Virus record (IMG/VR): IMGVR_UViG_3300019849_000017 | Span: 1 to 34,173 of that record | Source: a virus | Reading direction: 5' to 3' (one strand) | Length of the DNA stretch: 34,173 nt | Shown here: positions 16,491 to 23,795 of the stretch, in pieces | Layout of the letters: each line of letters opens with the position of its first letter | How positions within the stretch are numbered: position 1 is the first letter of the stretch | Translations under genes and position numbers: made by a program | Notes under the pieces: generated by a model | Told to the model about the DNA's origin: nothing | Database searches by the model: none | What the model saw: the letters and a program-made list of their open reading frames with translations, nothing else

Positions 16491-17843
16491 TTACCTCGTA
16501 ATCATCTGTGGCGTGTAATCATTTGATGCGTTTACATCTTCGCAGATACTGTAGCCAATAGCTGTAGTGATATGTTGATACGGCTTTGAATCATCCTCAA
16601 TATAATTTGCCCCATCTTTAAGTGCGGTGAGTCTAAATCCCTCTTCCGCCATTGGAGCATCTTTATATATGAACATATTCCTATCACCGTTTGCATTGCA
16701 AATTCTACCGTTTACCAAGTTGTGTCGTTCTTTTACTGCTGGATTCGTGTGCCCTACATCAATGTCGTATCTATAACGACCCTCTTCCATAAACGACTCG
16801 ATGATATCATAGTCAGATTGGTTACTTCGAGTATCCCTAGACCTTCCGGTAGCATCACCGTGGATTATATACTGATATTGATGATCGATAAGACCTTTAC
16901 CCCGAGCTTCCTCTAATGCATCACGTGTTCTCAATCCTTCAACAGTGACCTCATTAAACACATGGGTCGTGCCTCGAACGTGCTGTAGTAGCGCTAATGA
17001 TAGTGGTTTGTTTTTGGCAATGTTGAAGTCAAATGCCATAACCACAGGATAGTTAGGATCAATCGTGTAGCTCTTATCGATGTAGTTCGCCTCACGGCTA
17101 TAGGTGTGGTAGATGACCTCGCTCTTGATCTCAATCCACTTACCCTCGACCATTCTTTGGGCTTCACGGTTATCGTAAATATTGTATAGATTTTCGACGT
17201 AAGATTTCGGTAAGTATGGATTATCTTTAGTAAGCGAGTAATAAACGTGCTTCGTTGGTGATGCATTTTTCGGGTCAATAAAGTGGGAATATGCGGGATG
17301 TGATGGAGAGTCTGGGTTCGTCGCTCCAATCACCCACTTCTCTGGGACATGGCTTAATCGACCGACTCTAGAAAAACCTTCCCTATAAGCTGCCCAATGA
17401 TCACCCTTACTCTCAGATAATTCCTCAAACGCTAATGCACTCAAATCGTATGACCTGAATTTCTGGTAGTTCTTGTCAGACCAACTGAATGGTATGAACC
17501 TAGATCCATTATTGAACTTAAAAGCCCCACTCGTTTCATTGTATGTGTACTCGAGGCCGCCACCCACTTCAAAGAGATGCTCGCGTATCTTTTGACAAAG
17601 AGTTTCTTTCAGACGCGGTAGTGCAAGCCGACCGAGGCCGACAACTGCACCAGGATAAAGAATGCAATGGGTAGCAACGAGATGTGCAACAACAATCGAC
17701 TTTGCTGACCCAACAGAGCCGCTAAGTAAAAGTTCGTGAGTACCAAGAGAATAATCAAAAGTACGCCTAACATCGTATATGATCTTATACTGGTTCTTTA
17801 GAGGTTTAAAGTTTATGAGGTTCGGTGTGCTTGATAACGGCAC
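16491..17843 (-). CDS. terL: Terminase large subunit
   Basis: This is a 450-aa DNA-packaging ATPase and nuclease. The ATPase part has a Walker A at residues 41-49 (SGSVGSAKS) and a Walker B with catalytic Glu at about 134-142 (LSALAFEEL). The coupling motif is GATNP (in VIGATNPDSP). The C-terminal RNase H-like nuclease starts at VVMAFDFNI with its first Asp, and IHGDATGRSRDTRS is a second acidic motif. It would cut the concatemer and drive DNA through the portal at ATP cost. It follows the small subunit gene with one small gene between, and stops four bases before the portal start. Confidence 0.93.
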   Translation of the reverse strand: MPLSSTPNLINFKPLKNQYKIIYDVRRTFDYSLGTHELLLSGSVGSAKSIVVAHLVATHCILYPGAVVGLGRLALPRLKETLCQKIREHLFEVGGGLEYTYNETSGAFKFNNGSRFIPFSWSDKNYQKFRSYDLSALAFEELSESKGDHWAAYREGFSRVGRLSHVPEKWVIGATNPDSPSHPAYSHFIDPKNASPTKHVYYSLTKDNPYLPKSYVENLYNIYDNREAQRMVEGKWIEIKSEVIYHTYSREANYIDKSYTIDPNYPVVMAFDFNIAKNKPLSLALLQHVRGTTHVFNEVTVEGLRTRDALEEARGKGLIDHQYQYIIHGDATGRSRDTRSNQSDYDIIESFMEEGRYRYDIDVGHTNPAVKERHNLVNGRICNANGDRNMFIYKDAPMAEEGFRLTALKDGANYIEDDSKPYQHITTAIGYSICEDVNASNDYTPQMITR

Positions 17844-17844
17844 T

Positions 17845-18093
17845 TTAGCCTTGTTTAAATTTAAACTTTGGAAAACTTATCGGTTTAGCTTTTTTCGCTC
17901 TTTCTTTGTCATATTCCTTCATACGCTCAATTAGGAACTCGTCTTTGCCCCATAAGCGTCTATAAAAAGGTCTCTTTTTCCACTCTAATAATGCTTTTAA
18001 AAGATCCTCTCGGAACATCTGCTCAAAAGGACCCACTGAGCAATAGTGCTCTATAGCTATCTGGTTTATTAAGTCTTGTTTTAAATCATCCAT
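17845..18093 (-). CDS. Small basic protein between the terminase subunits
   Basis: This 82-aa protein is helical and very basic (LLEWKKRPFYRRLWGKDEFL, ERAKKAKPISFPKFKFKQG). It overlaps the small-subunit gene by 8 bases and ends one base before the large-subunit start, so it is expressed with the terminase. A nucleic-acid-binding or packaging accessory role is possible. I recognise no family. Confidence 0.75.
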   Translation of the reverse strand: MDDLKQDLINQIAIEHYCSVGPFEQMFREDLLKALLEWKKRPFYRRLWGKDEFLIERMKEYDKERAKKAKPISFPKFKFKQG

Positions 18094-18481
18094 CTTCTGG
18101 CTCTTTGTCTAGATTATAGGCAAGCTCGATTTTATGTGTACCTGTTGTCTCAACCTCGACCTTGTCGCGATAACCAAAACGAGCCTTCATATTAAAGATC
18201 CATGTCGACTGGCTAAAGGTCCCGTCTTCCTTACCCATAAAGAGACCTATCTTACCTTGAGTCTCCCACCAAGCCTGACATTTATAGCGCGCCGTGTTTA
18301 TAGCGTCAGAAAACTCAGGGTAAGTACGCTCCCATTCGTAGATAGTTTCTCTTGAAACTTGGATTTCTCCAGCAAAAGCAGTGAGTGAATCGCCTCTAGA
18401 CATAAAATCTATGATTTCCTGGCAATATTTTGGATCGTACTTAGTTGGTCTTCCTGGTCCCTGCATGACATCTTGGATCAT
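18086..18481 (-). CDS. terS: Terminase small subunit
   Basis: This 131-aa DNA-binding protein carries a clear helix-turn-helix in residues about 10-60. The segment GRPTKYDPKYCQEIIDFMSR is followed by SLTAFAGEIQVSRETIYEWE, a pattern standard for small subunits that recognise the packaging start. The rest is helical (INTARYKCQAWWETQGKIGL), probably the oligomerisation part. Neither ATG at 18481 nor that at 18466 has a good ribosome site. The second would remove five residues; MQGPGRP is a common start in this family. Confidence 0.88.
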   Translation of the reverse strand: MIQDVMQGPGRPTKYDPKYCQEIIDFMSRGDSLTAFAGEIQVSRETIYEWERTYPEFSDAINTARYKCQAWWETQGKIGLFMGKEDGTFSQSTWIFNMKARFGYRDKVEVETTGTHKIELAYNLDKEPEDG

Positions 18482-18490
18482 AGCATGAGA

Positions 18491-18778
18491 TTATTCTAAA
18501 TCAAAATCAAAGTAGTCAACTAAAAAAGTAGCTATCGAATCGACTATTATCTCTTCTATTTCAGATGATAGGGCTTGAGAAGATCCTGTTCGGTATAAAA
18601 CACCATGGAAAAACTCATGCAACAACGTTTGTTCTAGCTCTTTACCTGTGAGAGTTTTGTCTACTACGATGAGACCTTTTCGATTATCGGTAATTCCAAA
18701 ACATTGCTGTTGGGAAAGATCTTTATATTCGATCTTATACGTTTTACCTAAGATGTTAATACATTTAGCCTTAGACAA
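18491..18778 (-). CDS. Small HExxH metallopeptidase-like protein
   Basis: This 95-aa protein has a zincin signature, LLHEFFHGVLYRTG (HEFFH), preceded by a beta strand region (GLIVVDKTLTGKELEQTL). A downstream helix with acidic residues (SEIEEIIVDSIATFL) may give the third zinc ligand. The layout matches small phage peptidases related to SprT or ImmA/IrrE. It overlaps the metallophosphoesterase gene by 8 bases. The substrate is unknown; ImmA-type peptidases cleave repressors, and an XRE repressor-like gene is present at 22804-23052. Confidence 0.78.
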   Translation of the reverse strand: MSKAKCINILGKTYKIEYKDLSQQQCFGITDNRKGLIVVDKTLTGKELEQTLLHEFFHGVLYRTGSSQALSSEIEEIIVDSIATFLVDYFDFDLE

Positions 18779-19466
18779 GTCTTCCTACCCATCGACCTTT
18801 CTTATCGAGAACCATTGGGACGAGCAATGGTTGATCATCAATGATCACTCCGGTTCCGATAATAGGTCTTTTTAGATTATTTTTGTTGTAAGCAAAAGCG
18901 AGTGACTTAGGATCAATAAGACAGCCACACTGCATACCCCAATAAAGCCCAAGAGAATTACCCCAATAATGTATATTAAATTTCTCATGATAATGCCCTT
19001 GTATAGCACACATGGATTGCGCCTGAGAAAGCTTAAATACATCTGCACTTTTACCATGATGGATGTATACGCTTTGTTTGTTTGATAACTTAATTGTTAA
19101 GTCGTTATGCCATTTCCAAGTATCTGGCACATCATATATTTCGTTATATGATTTTACATAGGCCCTCGGAATGCCGTGGGATAGAATTCTACGAAGAATA
19201 AGAGAACCATGATTAGAATCCACGATATCAAGAACAGGACAGATTTTTGCCAAGTCTTGAAGGAAATACGTGGCTTCAATAAGCTCATGACCGGCAGAAT
19301 ACAAATCGGGATCAGAATCGTGAAAAGAAAGAGCATGTTTATCTACCTCGTCGCCTAAGCATATCCACCTATCGATGGAGTAAACAGTTTTGATTCGCTT
19401 TAAAAAGTCTAAAGCATCTGGATGTTGATAAGGTGCGTGTAAGTCTGAGATGAATCCAATATCCAC
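18771..19466 (-). CDS. Calcineurin-like metallophosphoesterase
   Basis: This 231-aa two-metal phosphoesterase shows the full set of family motifs: Asp8 and His10 (SDLHAP), Gly38-Asp39 with Asp42 (LGDEVD), Asn85-His86 (DSNHG, usually GNHD), a His pair near 136-137 (YIHHGKS), and His158/His160 (QGHYHEKF). Phage members of this family may act on nucleic-acid ends or phosphomonoesters. The substrate cannot be read from sequence. It is followed by the HExxH gene with an 8-base overlap and lies just upstream of the terminase genes. Confidence 0.9.
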   Translation of the reverse strand: MDIGFISDLHAPYQHPDALDFLKRIKTVYSIDRWICLGDEVDKHALSFHDSDPDLYSAGHELIEATYFLQDLAKICPVLDIVDSNHGSLILRRILSHGIPRAYVKSYNEIYDVPDTWKWHNDLTIKLSNKQSVYIHHGKSADVFKLSQAQSMCAIQGHYHEKFNIHYWGNSLGLYWGMQCGCLIDPKSLAFAYNKNNLKRPIIGTGVIIDDQPLLVPMVLDKKGRWVGRLV

Positions 19467-19506
19467 GTTCCTTATTCTATGGTCGTGTCAAAATATTGGT
19501 ACTGAT

Positions 19507-19680
19507 CTATTGTCTAGTTTTTAAGCGCTTTATTTCTCGATTAAGACGCTTTATCTCATGGTGTTGCGCTGCAAGTTTGCGGGCTAAGAAAGAATTGATA
19601 TCATGCTGAGTCGGCTTATTATCTGTCCACCTCATAATAACTTCTTGCCAATCTAAGATCAAAGCTTTGACTCTATTCAA
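19507..19680 (-). CDS. Small coiled-coil protein (57 aa), TTG start
   Basis: This 57-aa protein starts at TTG 19680, seven bases after a GGAG site. The start overlaps the last stop of the broken zinc-ribbon gene as TTGA. The N-terminal half has Trp residues (ILDWQEVIMRWTDN). The C-terminal half is a basic helix (HHEIKRLNREIKRLKTRQ) with leucines at heptad spacing. The start choice rests on the ribosome site and the overlap; there is no suitable in-frame ATG. Function is unknown. Confidence 0.6.
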   Translation of the reverse strand: MNRVKALILDWQEVIMRWTDNKPTQHDINSFLARKLAAQHHEIKRLNREIKRLKTRQ

Positions 19681-19778
19681 CTCATGCTCCTAAACCCTCC
19701 ACATTTCGCACACTTAAAGTCTTTGTCTTAGTTTGGATGATCACACCACATGCATATCCAGTAAGTTAGCTTTTTCAT
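19677..19778 (-). pseudogene. Tiny zinc-ribbon gene interrupted by an in-frame TAA
   Basis: From the ATG at 19778 the frame reads 16 codons (MKKLTYWICMWCDHPN), meets TAA at 19730-19728, then continues 16 more codons (DKDFKCAKCGGFRSMS) to TGA at 19679-19677. Together they give CMWC and CAKC knuckles, the four ligands of a zinc ribbon. Both ends are joined to neighbours by 4-base overlaps (ATGA upstream, TTGA downstream), so the full frame was once, or still is, a translated gene. A single base change (for example from CAA, GAA or AAA) would explain the stop. Read-through or a sequencing error are alternatives. Confidence 0.6.
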
Positions 19779-19870
19779 CTGTAGAACTGATAGCAAACAA
19801 ATGCGTAAAAACATATAAAGGTTACTAAGCTAAACTTTTCAATTGGTGTCATATCTCTTTTTTTGCTCAT
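19775..19870 (-). CDS. Very small membrane protein (31 aa)
   Basis: This 31-aa peptide has a short basic start (MSKKRDMTPIEK) and one hydrophobic segment (FSLVTFICFYAFVCYQFY). Start and stop each overlap a neighbour by four bases (ATGA), which argues that it is translated. The role is unknown. Confidence 0.55.
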   Translation of the reverse strand: MSKKRDMTPIEKFSLVTFICFYAFVCYQFYR

Positions 19871-20040
19871 CTTGCGCCTTCTTCCATTCTTCCTAAGAAC
19901 ATCATAGAAAGGATTGGCCATAAGTGTCTATCGTATCTTAACATTGTAATAGCTGCATCCTTAGCTGCTTTCTTTCTAGCTTCACCTTTTAAGTAATCAA
20001 GGTATTGCTGCCACTCTTCAATTTGTTCTTTGTCAGTCAC
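19867..20040 (-). CDS. Small helical protein (57 aa), GTG start
   Basis: This 57-aa protein starts at GTG 20040, directly after the preceding stop, with GAGGAG three bases upstream of the start. It is highly helical (KEQIEEWQQYLDYLKGEARK) with a Leu/Met-rich end (WPILSMMFLGRMEEG). It lies in a chain of coupled small genes. I recognise no family. Confidence 0.6.
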   Translation of the reverse strand: MTDKEQIEEWQQYLDYLKGEARKKAAKDAAITMLRYDRHLWPILSMMFLGRMEEGAR

Positions 20041-20265
20041 TTACTCCTCTTTTCCTTTCAAATAATTAGCTTTAGCCGGATTAACTTTTAGAATACATTC
20101 AGATATACTTTCTTGATCTGCTTTCATTTTTCTCAATGCTTCTAAAAGTTCTATAATAAAAACCATCATCTGTTCTTCTTTTGGCGAAATAAAAATAGTG
20201 TCGTGTTCGACCCATGTCGTTACAATTACGCTAGCCTCACCTAACTTCCCTATTGTTTCTCGCAT
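20041..20265 (-). CDS. Small protein, unknown function
   Basis: This 74-aa acidic protein has an N-terminal beta part (ASVIVTTWVEHDTIFISPKE) and a long C-terminal helix (MMVFIIELLEALRKMKADQE). It starts right after the upstream stop. The GAGGAG ribosome site of the next gene lies inside its last codons. No motif is recognised. Confidence 0.7.
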   Translation of the reverse strand: MRETIGKLGEASVIVTTWVEHDTIFISPKEEQMMVFIIELLEALRKMKADQESISECILKVNPAKANYLKGKEE

Positions 20266-20550
20266 TTATCCCTCACGGTTTTGGTTGTAAACTTTATCGA
20301 CATCTCTACGAAATCGCTCAACTAATCTATCTAGCTCTTGAGGCAAGTGTGAGTATATAAATGGGGGGATTATTCTATAACGAATATCCATTTGGACATC
20401 GCCCTCTTCTCTAGGCCAGCGTCTTAATGAAATCTCATACTCGTCAACATGTCTACAGGGTGGAGTTATTGTTAATTCAAAACGTAACTCAATACATTTT
20501 GTTATCGCTTGAATTAAAAGCTCTTTTTGTTCGTTCTTCTTACCTCTCAC
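20266..20550 (-). CDS. Small basic protein, unknown function
   Basis: This 94-aa protein has a helix (KELLIQAITKCIELRFEL), a central charged strand region (EYEISLRRWPREEGDVQMD) and a C-terminal helix (LDRLVERFRRDVDKVY). The start overlaps the end of the HNH endonuclease gene by four bases. No known motif is visible. Confidence 0.7.
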   Translation of the reverse strand: MRGKKNEQKELLIQAITKCIELRFELTITPPCRHVDEYEISLRRWPREEGDVQMDIRYRIIPPFIYSHLPQELDRLVERFRRDVDKVYNQNREG

Positions 20551-21260
20551 TTCTCACCTCTCTCCCCAGGCACCAAACCCTCAAGCTGCTTCATAACAAT
20601 ATCTTTAATCTGTGGATCTAAACTATTAAGTGTCGCTTCAAGCATTTCCAGAAGCACAGGGACATCGGTGCGACCAGAAACGTGGTTCCAATTTTTCATT
20701 CTGACAACTTCACTAACTAATTTATGATCAATGTCAAACAAGGCCGCTATCTTACCCTGAGCAATGCTTTTTGATGCTAAAAACCTTATCTCTTCAACTT
20801 GCCATTCTTGTAGTTTAGCCATTGAGTTTTTAGAGCCTTCACCGTTTGTACCATGTAATTTCTTGTGAGAGTTGTTCTCTTTAGCTGTACATATTAAAAG
20901 GTTAGATGCCTTGTTGTTTGTTGGGTCTCCATCTAAATGAGCCACGTGATAACCAGGGGTTCTTTTTCCCTCACAAAAAGCGTGTGCTACTAGCCTATGA
21001 ACTTTTTGAGTTTCATACTTTTTAGTATAATCATTCTTTAAACCGACTGAGCAGTATCCGCGCCTATCAACTGCCTGCTTTAACACTCGATAGTCTTGGC
21101 CGAGTTTGTCTTTGTGATTGCCGGGCTTAAGCAATGACCTCACTCGACCCATATTAGAAACTTGATAGTGGCGAGCGTCTGTAACAACAATCCACCTCTC
21201 CTCAGTCGCACTCTCAGTGCGTTGCTTTACGCTTTGTAGGTAGGTTTCTAGGTCACCCAT
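20547..21260 (-). CDS. HNH homing-type endonuclease with NUMOD4 domain
   Basis: This 237-aa free-standing endonuclease has a NUMOD4 DNA-binding motif near residues 22-45 (RWIVVTDARHYQVSNMGRVR). The HNH core follows (VHRLVAHAFC, then YHVAHLDGDPTNNKASNL and CTAKENNSHK), supplying the catalytic His and the Asn/His metal ligands. The C-terminal part has a helix-turn-helix-like segment (SIAQGKIAALFDIDHKLVSE) that could add specificity. It lies within the early-type gene run with 4-base coupling downstream. Such genes are usually mobile elements in their own right. Confidence 0.88.
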   Translation of the reverse strand: MGDLETYLQSVKQRTESATEERWIVVTDARHYQVSNMGRVRSLLKPGNHKDKLGQDYRVLKQAVDRRGYCSVGLKNDYTKKYETQKVHRLVAHAFCEGKRTPGYHVAHLDGDPTNNKASNLLICTAKENNSHKKLHGTNGEGSKNSMAKLQEWQVEEIRFLASKSIAQGKIAALFDIDHKLVSEVVRMKNWNHVSGRTDVPVLLEMLEATLNSLDPQIKDIVMKQLEGLVPGERGEK

Positions 21261-21458
21261 CTACCCCTCACTCTTATTAATGCTTAGCCATTCTATAGGA
21301 ATATCATATTCAGGTATCGGAATCACATTACAATAAGACCAACAGTCTTTATCCTCATCGTAAATACCTACACGAACTAAGTAGTCTGTTCCAAGTTTCA
21401 TAATAGAAACATACATGTTTCCATCTTTATCAACGTCTATCCACTTTGTTTTCTCCAT
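21261..21458 (-). CDS. Small acidic protein, unknown function
   Basis: This 65-aa acidic protein is mainly beta (WIDVDKDGNMYVSIMK, YLVRVGIYDEDKDCWSY) with an AAGGA ribosome site. The early DVDKDG resembles the start of an EF-hand loop but lacks the Glu at position 12. It ends immediately before the HNH gene start. No family is recognised. Confidence 0.65.
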   Translation of the reverse strand: MEKTKWIDVDKDGNMYVSIMKLGTDYLVRVGIYDEDKDCWSYCNVIPIPEYDIPIEWLSINKSEG

Positions 21459-21863
21459 TCAATTCCTTTTGTCCCTATATTCAGCCAACGCTTTCATAGC
21501 AACCTCACTAATCGATTTCATATCCGAATCTGCAGCATCGTGCTCATCAAATATTTTATCTAAAGCCTTAGATAATTTTTCTAATTTAAGTTTTTGCTTT
21601 TTTAAGCCAACTTCCGTATCCACCAATTGAACAATAAAAGTTTTTATATAATCTAAAAATCTGTCTTCTTCGTGATTTTTTTGGCAAGCGTCCCAGCCTG
21701 CTTTGAAAGCATGACCAGGACCAATATTACCCTTTTGTGTTCCATAAAATTCTTTTTCTACGTATTCTGTGGCCAACCGATCTCTTTCATTCAAAACGGC
21801 CCCTCTTCCCCAATATGGATTGGTGGATGTATTGAATCCCATTCTTCTTGAGTCATATCTCAC
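21459..21863 (-). CDS. Hypothetical protein with C-terminal coiled coil
   Basis: This is up to 134 aa. The longest reading starts at GTG 21863, inside the end of the upstream gene; an ATG at 21842 (MGFNTS) has a weak AAGAAG site and may be the true start. Residues about 20-60 contain GPGHAFKAGWDACQKNHEED, a common pattern in small phage proteins. The second half is a charged coiled coil (GLKKQKLKLEKLSKALDKI). Function is unknown. Confidence 0.7.
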   Translation of the reverse strand: MRYDSRRMGFNTSTNPYWGRGAVLNERDRLATEYVEKEFYGTQKGNIGPGHAFKAGWDACQKNHEEDRFLDYIKTFIVQLVDTEVGLKKQKLKLEKLSKALDKIFDEHDAADSDMKSISEVAMKALAEYRDKRN

Positions 21864-22065
21864 CCAGCTGTTTTAAAGTTTCGTAAGCATAGTCAGGTGC
21901 TTCTACACAACTAGTCATTGCACTAATTTCTTTTAAAACCTCAACCGCTTTGTCGTAGGCTGATTTTTCTATGACGTGAACTAGGTCACAGTCGTCTAAT
22001 CCTGGATGTTCATCGTAATAAACATAATCAACCTCGCTAACATAAAACTCTCTCGGTTTATTCAC
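21853..22065 (-). CDS. Small acidic protein, unknown function
   Basis: This 70-aa protein begins with an acidic, Tyr-rich segment (FYVSEVDYVYYDEHPG) and ends in a helix that includes SAYDKAVEVLKEIS, a short pattern frequent in phage early proteins. It overlaps the HNH gene upstream by 8 bases and the next gene by up to 11. No function can be assigned. Confidence 0.7.
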   Translation of the reverse strand: MNKPREFYVSEVDYVYYDEHPGLDDCDLVHVIEKSAYDKAVEVLKEISAMTSCVEAPDYAYETLKQLGEI

Positions 22066-22411
22066 CTTTAAACTCCTTTGTGAACCTGCCAGACCTTCTG
22101 TTCAATAACTGAGTAGCGTGTCTATTTTTATCGATGCAATCTTTTACGTTTTGTTTTTGGGTGCCAGCAAATAAGTGAAAAGGATTCACACACTTTTTAT
22201 TATCACAGTGATGGCAGCACAATAAGTCGCCTAGAGGTTCTATAAAATATTCATAGCTCCATCGATGTACCTGATAATATTTATAATTAGCACCAAACTT
22301 ACCATAGCCATCTCGCCTTAAAGTGCCGATCCATTCCCAGCAATCATCTGAGTATTTGACTTGAGAAAAAAACCTCTCAGCTATGTTTTGATGTGTGTAT
22401 TGATTAGGCAT
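22058..22411 (-). CDS. HNH endonuclease (zinc-finger HNH_3-like)
   Basis: This 117-aa protein has an opening CWEWIGTLRRDGYGKF, then VHRWSYEYFIEPLGDL, then CCHHCDNKKCVNPFHLFAGT and NVKDCIDKNRH. This is the common small phage HNH with paired Cys zinc ligands around the His-Asn-His site. It is distinct from the NUMOD4 type at 20547-21260, so the phage has two unrelated HNH genes. It overlaps both neighbours by 8 bases. It is probably a homing or nicking enzyme. Confidence 0.87.
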   Translation of the reverse strand: MPNQYTHQNIAERFFSQVKYSDDCWEWIGTLRRDGYGKFGANYKYYQVHRWSYEYFIEPLGDLLCCHHCDNKKCVNPFHLFAGTQKQNVKDCIDKNRHATQLLNRRSGRFTKEFKGE

Positions 22412-22772
22412 CTGATAAAACCGCCTTAGCTCTTTTTATTATTTCCGGGAAAGGGCTTCGCTCTGAGTATTCACCATAATGAGCTATTGATTTTAACTCT
22501 GTTTTTAAATAGTCCCTCAACACATCCTCTGCTGTTTCTTTTTTCATTGGCCCATAATCAATTACTAAACCAGAATAACGATCTAACTCCTCAACTTGAT
22601 CCCTACAAAAGACAATGGTTGTCGGATCTGGGCCATATACTCTGATTGCTTTTTCTATTTTATCATTTAATGGCTTAACATTTTCATTGAACCACTTATC
22701 AAGTTGACCCAACCTCCAATGCTCATCAGGTGACTGGGTCATTGTTAGCCAATCAGGTCTATCAATCTTCAT
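22404..22772 (-). CDS. Hypothetical early protein
   Basis: This 122-aa protein is mixed alpha/beta, with an AAGGAG ribosome site. The N-terminus is Trp-rich (RPDWLTMTQSPDEHWRLG). The middle has a strand (DPTTIVFCRDQVEELD) and the C-terminus is helical (AEDVLRDYLKTELKSIAHY). It lies directly after the XRE regulator gene and overlaps the HNH gene by 8 bases. No family is recognised. Confidence 0.75.
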   Translation of the reverse strand: MKIDRPDWLTMTQSPDEHWRLGQLDKWFNENVKPLNDKIEKAIRVYGPDPTTIVFCRDQVEELDRYSGLVIDYGPMKKETAEDVLRDYLKTELKSIAHYGEYSERSPFPEIIKRAKAVLSDA

Positions 22773-22803
22773 TTAATTCTCCTTGCAATAATCGTGCCTA
22801 ATA

Positions 22804-23052
22804 TCAAGACACATGTAACATAAGATCGGATTTGTACTCATCCACCATCAAAGTCACTAATTTCTTAGGTTTCACCCCTACAATTTCAGCCCAATCTTTC
22901 AGCTTCTTCTTAGACGGCCTACAAACGCCTCTCTCGACATTTGAAACATATTGGGCGCAAGAGTACCCAAGCGCTCTAGCAACGTCACCTTGGCTCAAAT
23001 TTCGCGTCTCTCGAGAATTCTTCAAAAACTCTCCAACTGTTGTTTTGTTCAT
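22804..23052 (-). CDS. XRE-family transcriptional regulator
   Basis: This 82-aa protein is essentially one HTH_3/XRE DNA-binding domain. The segment TVGEFLKNSRETRNLSQGDV leads into helices 2-3 (VARALGYSCAQYVSNVERG), followed by PSKKKLKDWAEIVGVKPKKL. It resembles Cro or short CI-type regulators without a cleavable C-terminal domain. It has its own AT-rich promoter region and an AGGAG ribosome site. It is first in the run of early minus-strand genes, so it may control that run and itself. Candidate boxes are listed separately. Confidence 0.88.
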   Translation of the reverse strand: MNKTTVGEFLKNSRETRNLSQGDVARALGYSCAQYVSNVERGVCRPSKKKLKDWAEIVGVKPKKLVTLMVDEYKSDLMLHVS

Positions 23053-23070
23053 CTGATCTCCTGTGTTGAG

Positions 23071-23099
23071 TATATAGTTTAATATTGTTTATAAATCAA
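23071..23099 (-). promoter_or_regulatory. Predicted sigma70-type promoter of the XRE regulator gene
   Basis: On the minus strand, TTGATT (23099-23094) and TATATA (23076-23071) are 17 bases apart, 18 bases before the start codon. The spacer holds ATTTATAAACA (23096-23086) and AAACAATATTA (23090-23080). The first recurs exactly at 26680-26690 and the second at 23700-23690, making them candidate operator boxes. Confidence 0.5.
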
Positions 23100-23108
23100 G
23101 TTTATTTT

Positions 23109-23633
23109 TTATCCATTATACTTAATAAATCCAATACCTTGGCTTTTTAAAATTTTACGATATCTGTCATCTGACGATACAACTACCCATTTGTACGGCC
23201 TTTTTTTATAAAAAGACTGAAATTCGCTAGAGTTACCAGTGTAATAATTAATCTGTCTCACAGTATCTCCTAAGTTAACTTTAGTTTTTGCTTCAAAATA
23301 AATTGATTTTGACTCAGATACGTATGATTCAGACTCTTGGTCATATATTTTTTCGCTTTGAAAATATTGAAACATATCTGCAAACCCGATTGGTCTTCTA
23401 AATTTATCTTTTGAAAAAAGAACATGCTCAATGATTGGATCAGAATAATAATTATTTTTTACAAATTTAAATCCACTCGCCTTTTCAAGAGACTTAATGG
23501 TAGTAGAGTCAAAATCAATCAGTTGATTATAAAGCCATACTATAATCTCATCGTGCAAAGAGTCATATATTTGCCCGTCAAACTCACTTCCATAAGCAAA
23601 GTTCTTTTTTTCTACTTTATCACTTGCTTTCAT
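23109..23633 (-). CDS. Putative PD-(D/E)XK nuclease
   Basis: This 174-aa protein shows the restriction-endonuclease-like core: Asp86 in RPIGFADMFQYF, Glu114 and Lys116 in IYFEAKTKV, and a helix after GDTVRQINYY that carries a conserved Gln in many members. Residues 1-80 are helical with a DEIIVWLYNQL segment. It has a strong GGAGG ribosome site and is the first gene of the minus-strand run, just before the XRE gene. It could serve in recombination, host-DNA breakdown or exclusion of other phages. The sequence does not decide between them. Confidence 0.72.
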   Translation of the reverse strand: MKASDKVEKKNFAYGSEFDGQIYDSLHDEIIVWLYNQLIDFDSTTIKSLEKASGFKFVKNNYYSDPIIEHVLFSKDKFRRPIGFADMFQYFQSEKIYDQESESYVSESKSIYFEAKTKVNLGDTVRQINYYTGNSSEFQSFYKKRPYKWVVVSSDDRYRKILKSQGIGFIKYNG

Positions 23634-23707
23634 CTTTCCTCCAAAGTGATGTGATTGATGTTTTTTCCCTATAGAGATATTATGGTATATAATATTGTTT
23701 CTAGATA

Positions 23708-23795
23708 TCGATCACTTCGATCATTCGATCAATATATATGATATTACTGAAGAAATTGATGATCGATGTGGTGATCGATCTTTTTTTATCGATCA
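23708..23795. repeat. Cluster of six TCGATCA repeats; origin or operator candidate
   Basis: TCGATCA occurs forward at 23708, 23717, 23725 and 23789 and reversed (TGATCGA) at 23760 and 23772, all within 88 bases of a 209-base non-coding gap. Two copies extend to a perfect 9-bp inverted repeat, GTGATCGAT (23771-23779) and ATCGATCAC (23788-23796), around an 8-base T-rich spacer. The left group has 8-9-base spacing like iterons. The gap lies between the end of the primase-helicase gene and the start of the nuclease gene. It may be a replication origin, a regulator-binding site, or both. Confidence 0.6.

Noticed and set aside
21261-21458. EF-hand loop in the 65-aa protein (DVDKDG)
   Set aside because: Lacks the Glu at position 12 and the rest of the loop pattern.
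22804-23052. Evidence for temperate lifestyle from the XRE gene
   Set aside because: No integrase, excisionase, attachment site or partition gene is visible; an 82-aa XRE protein alone can be a lytic-cycle regulator.
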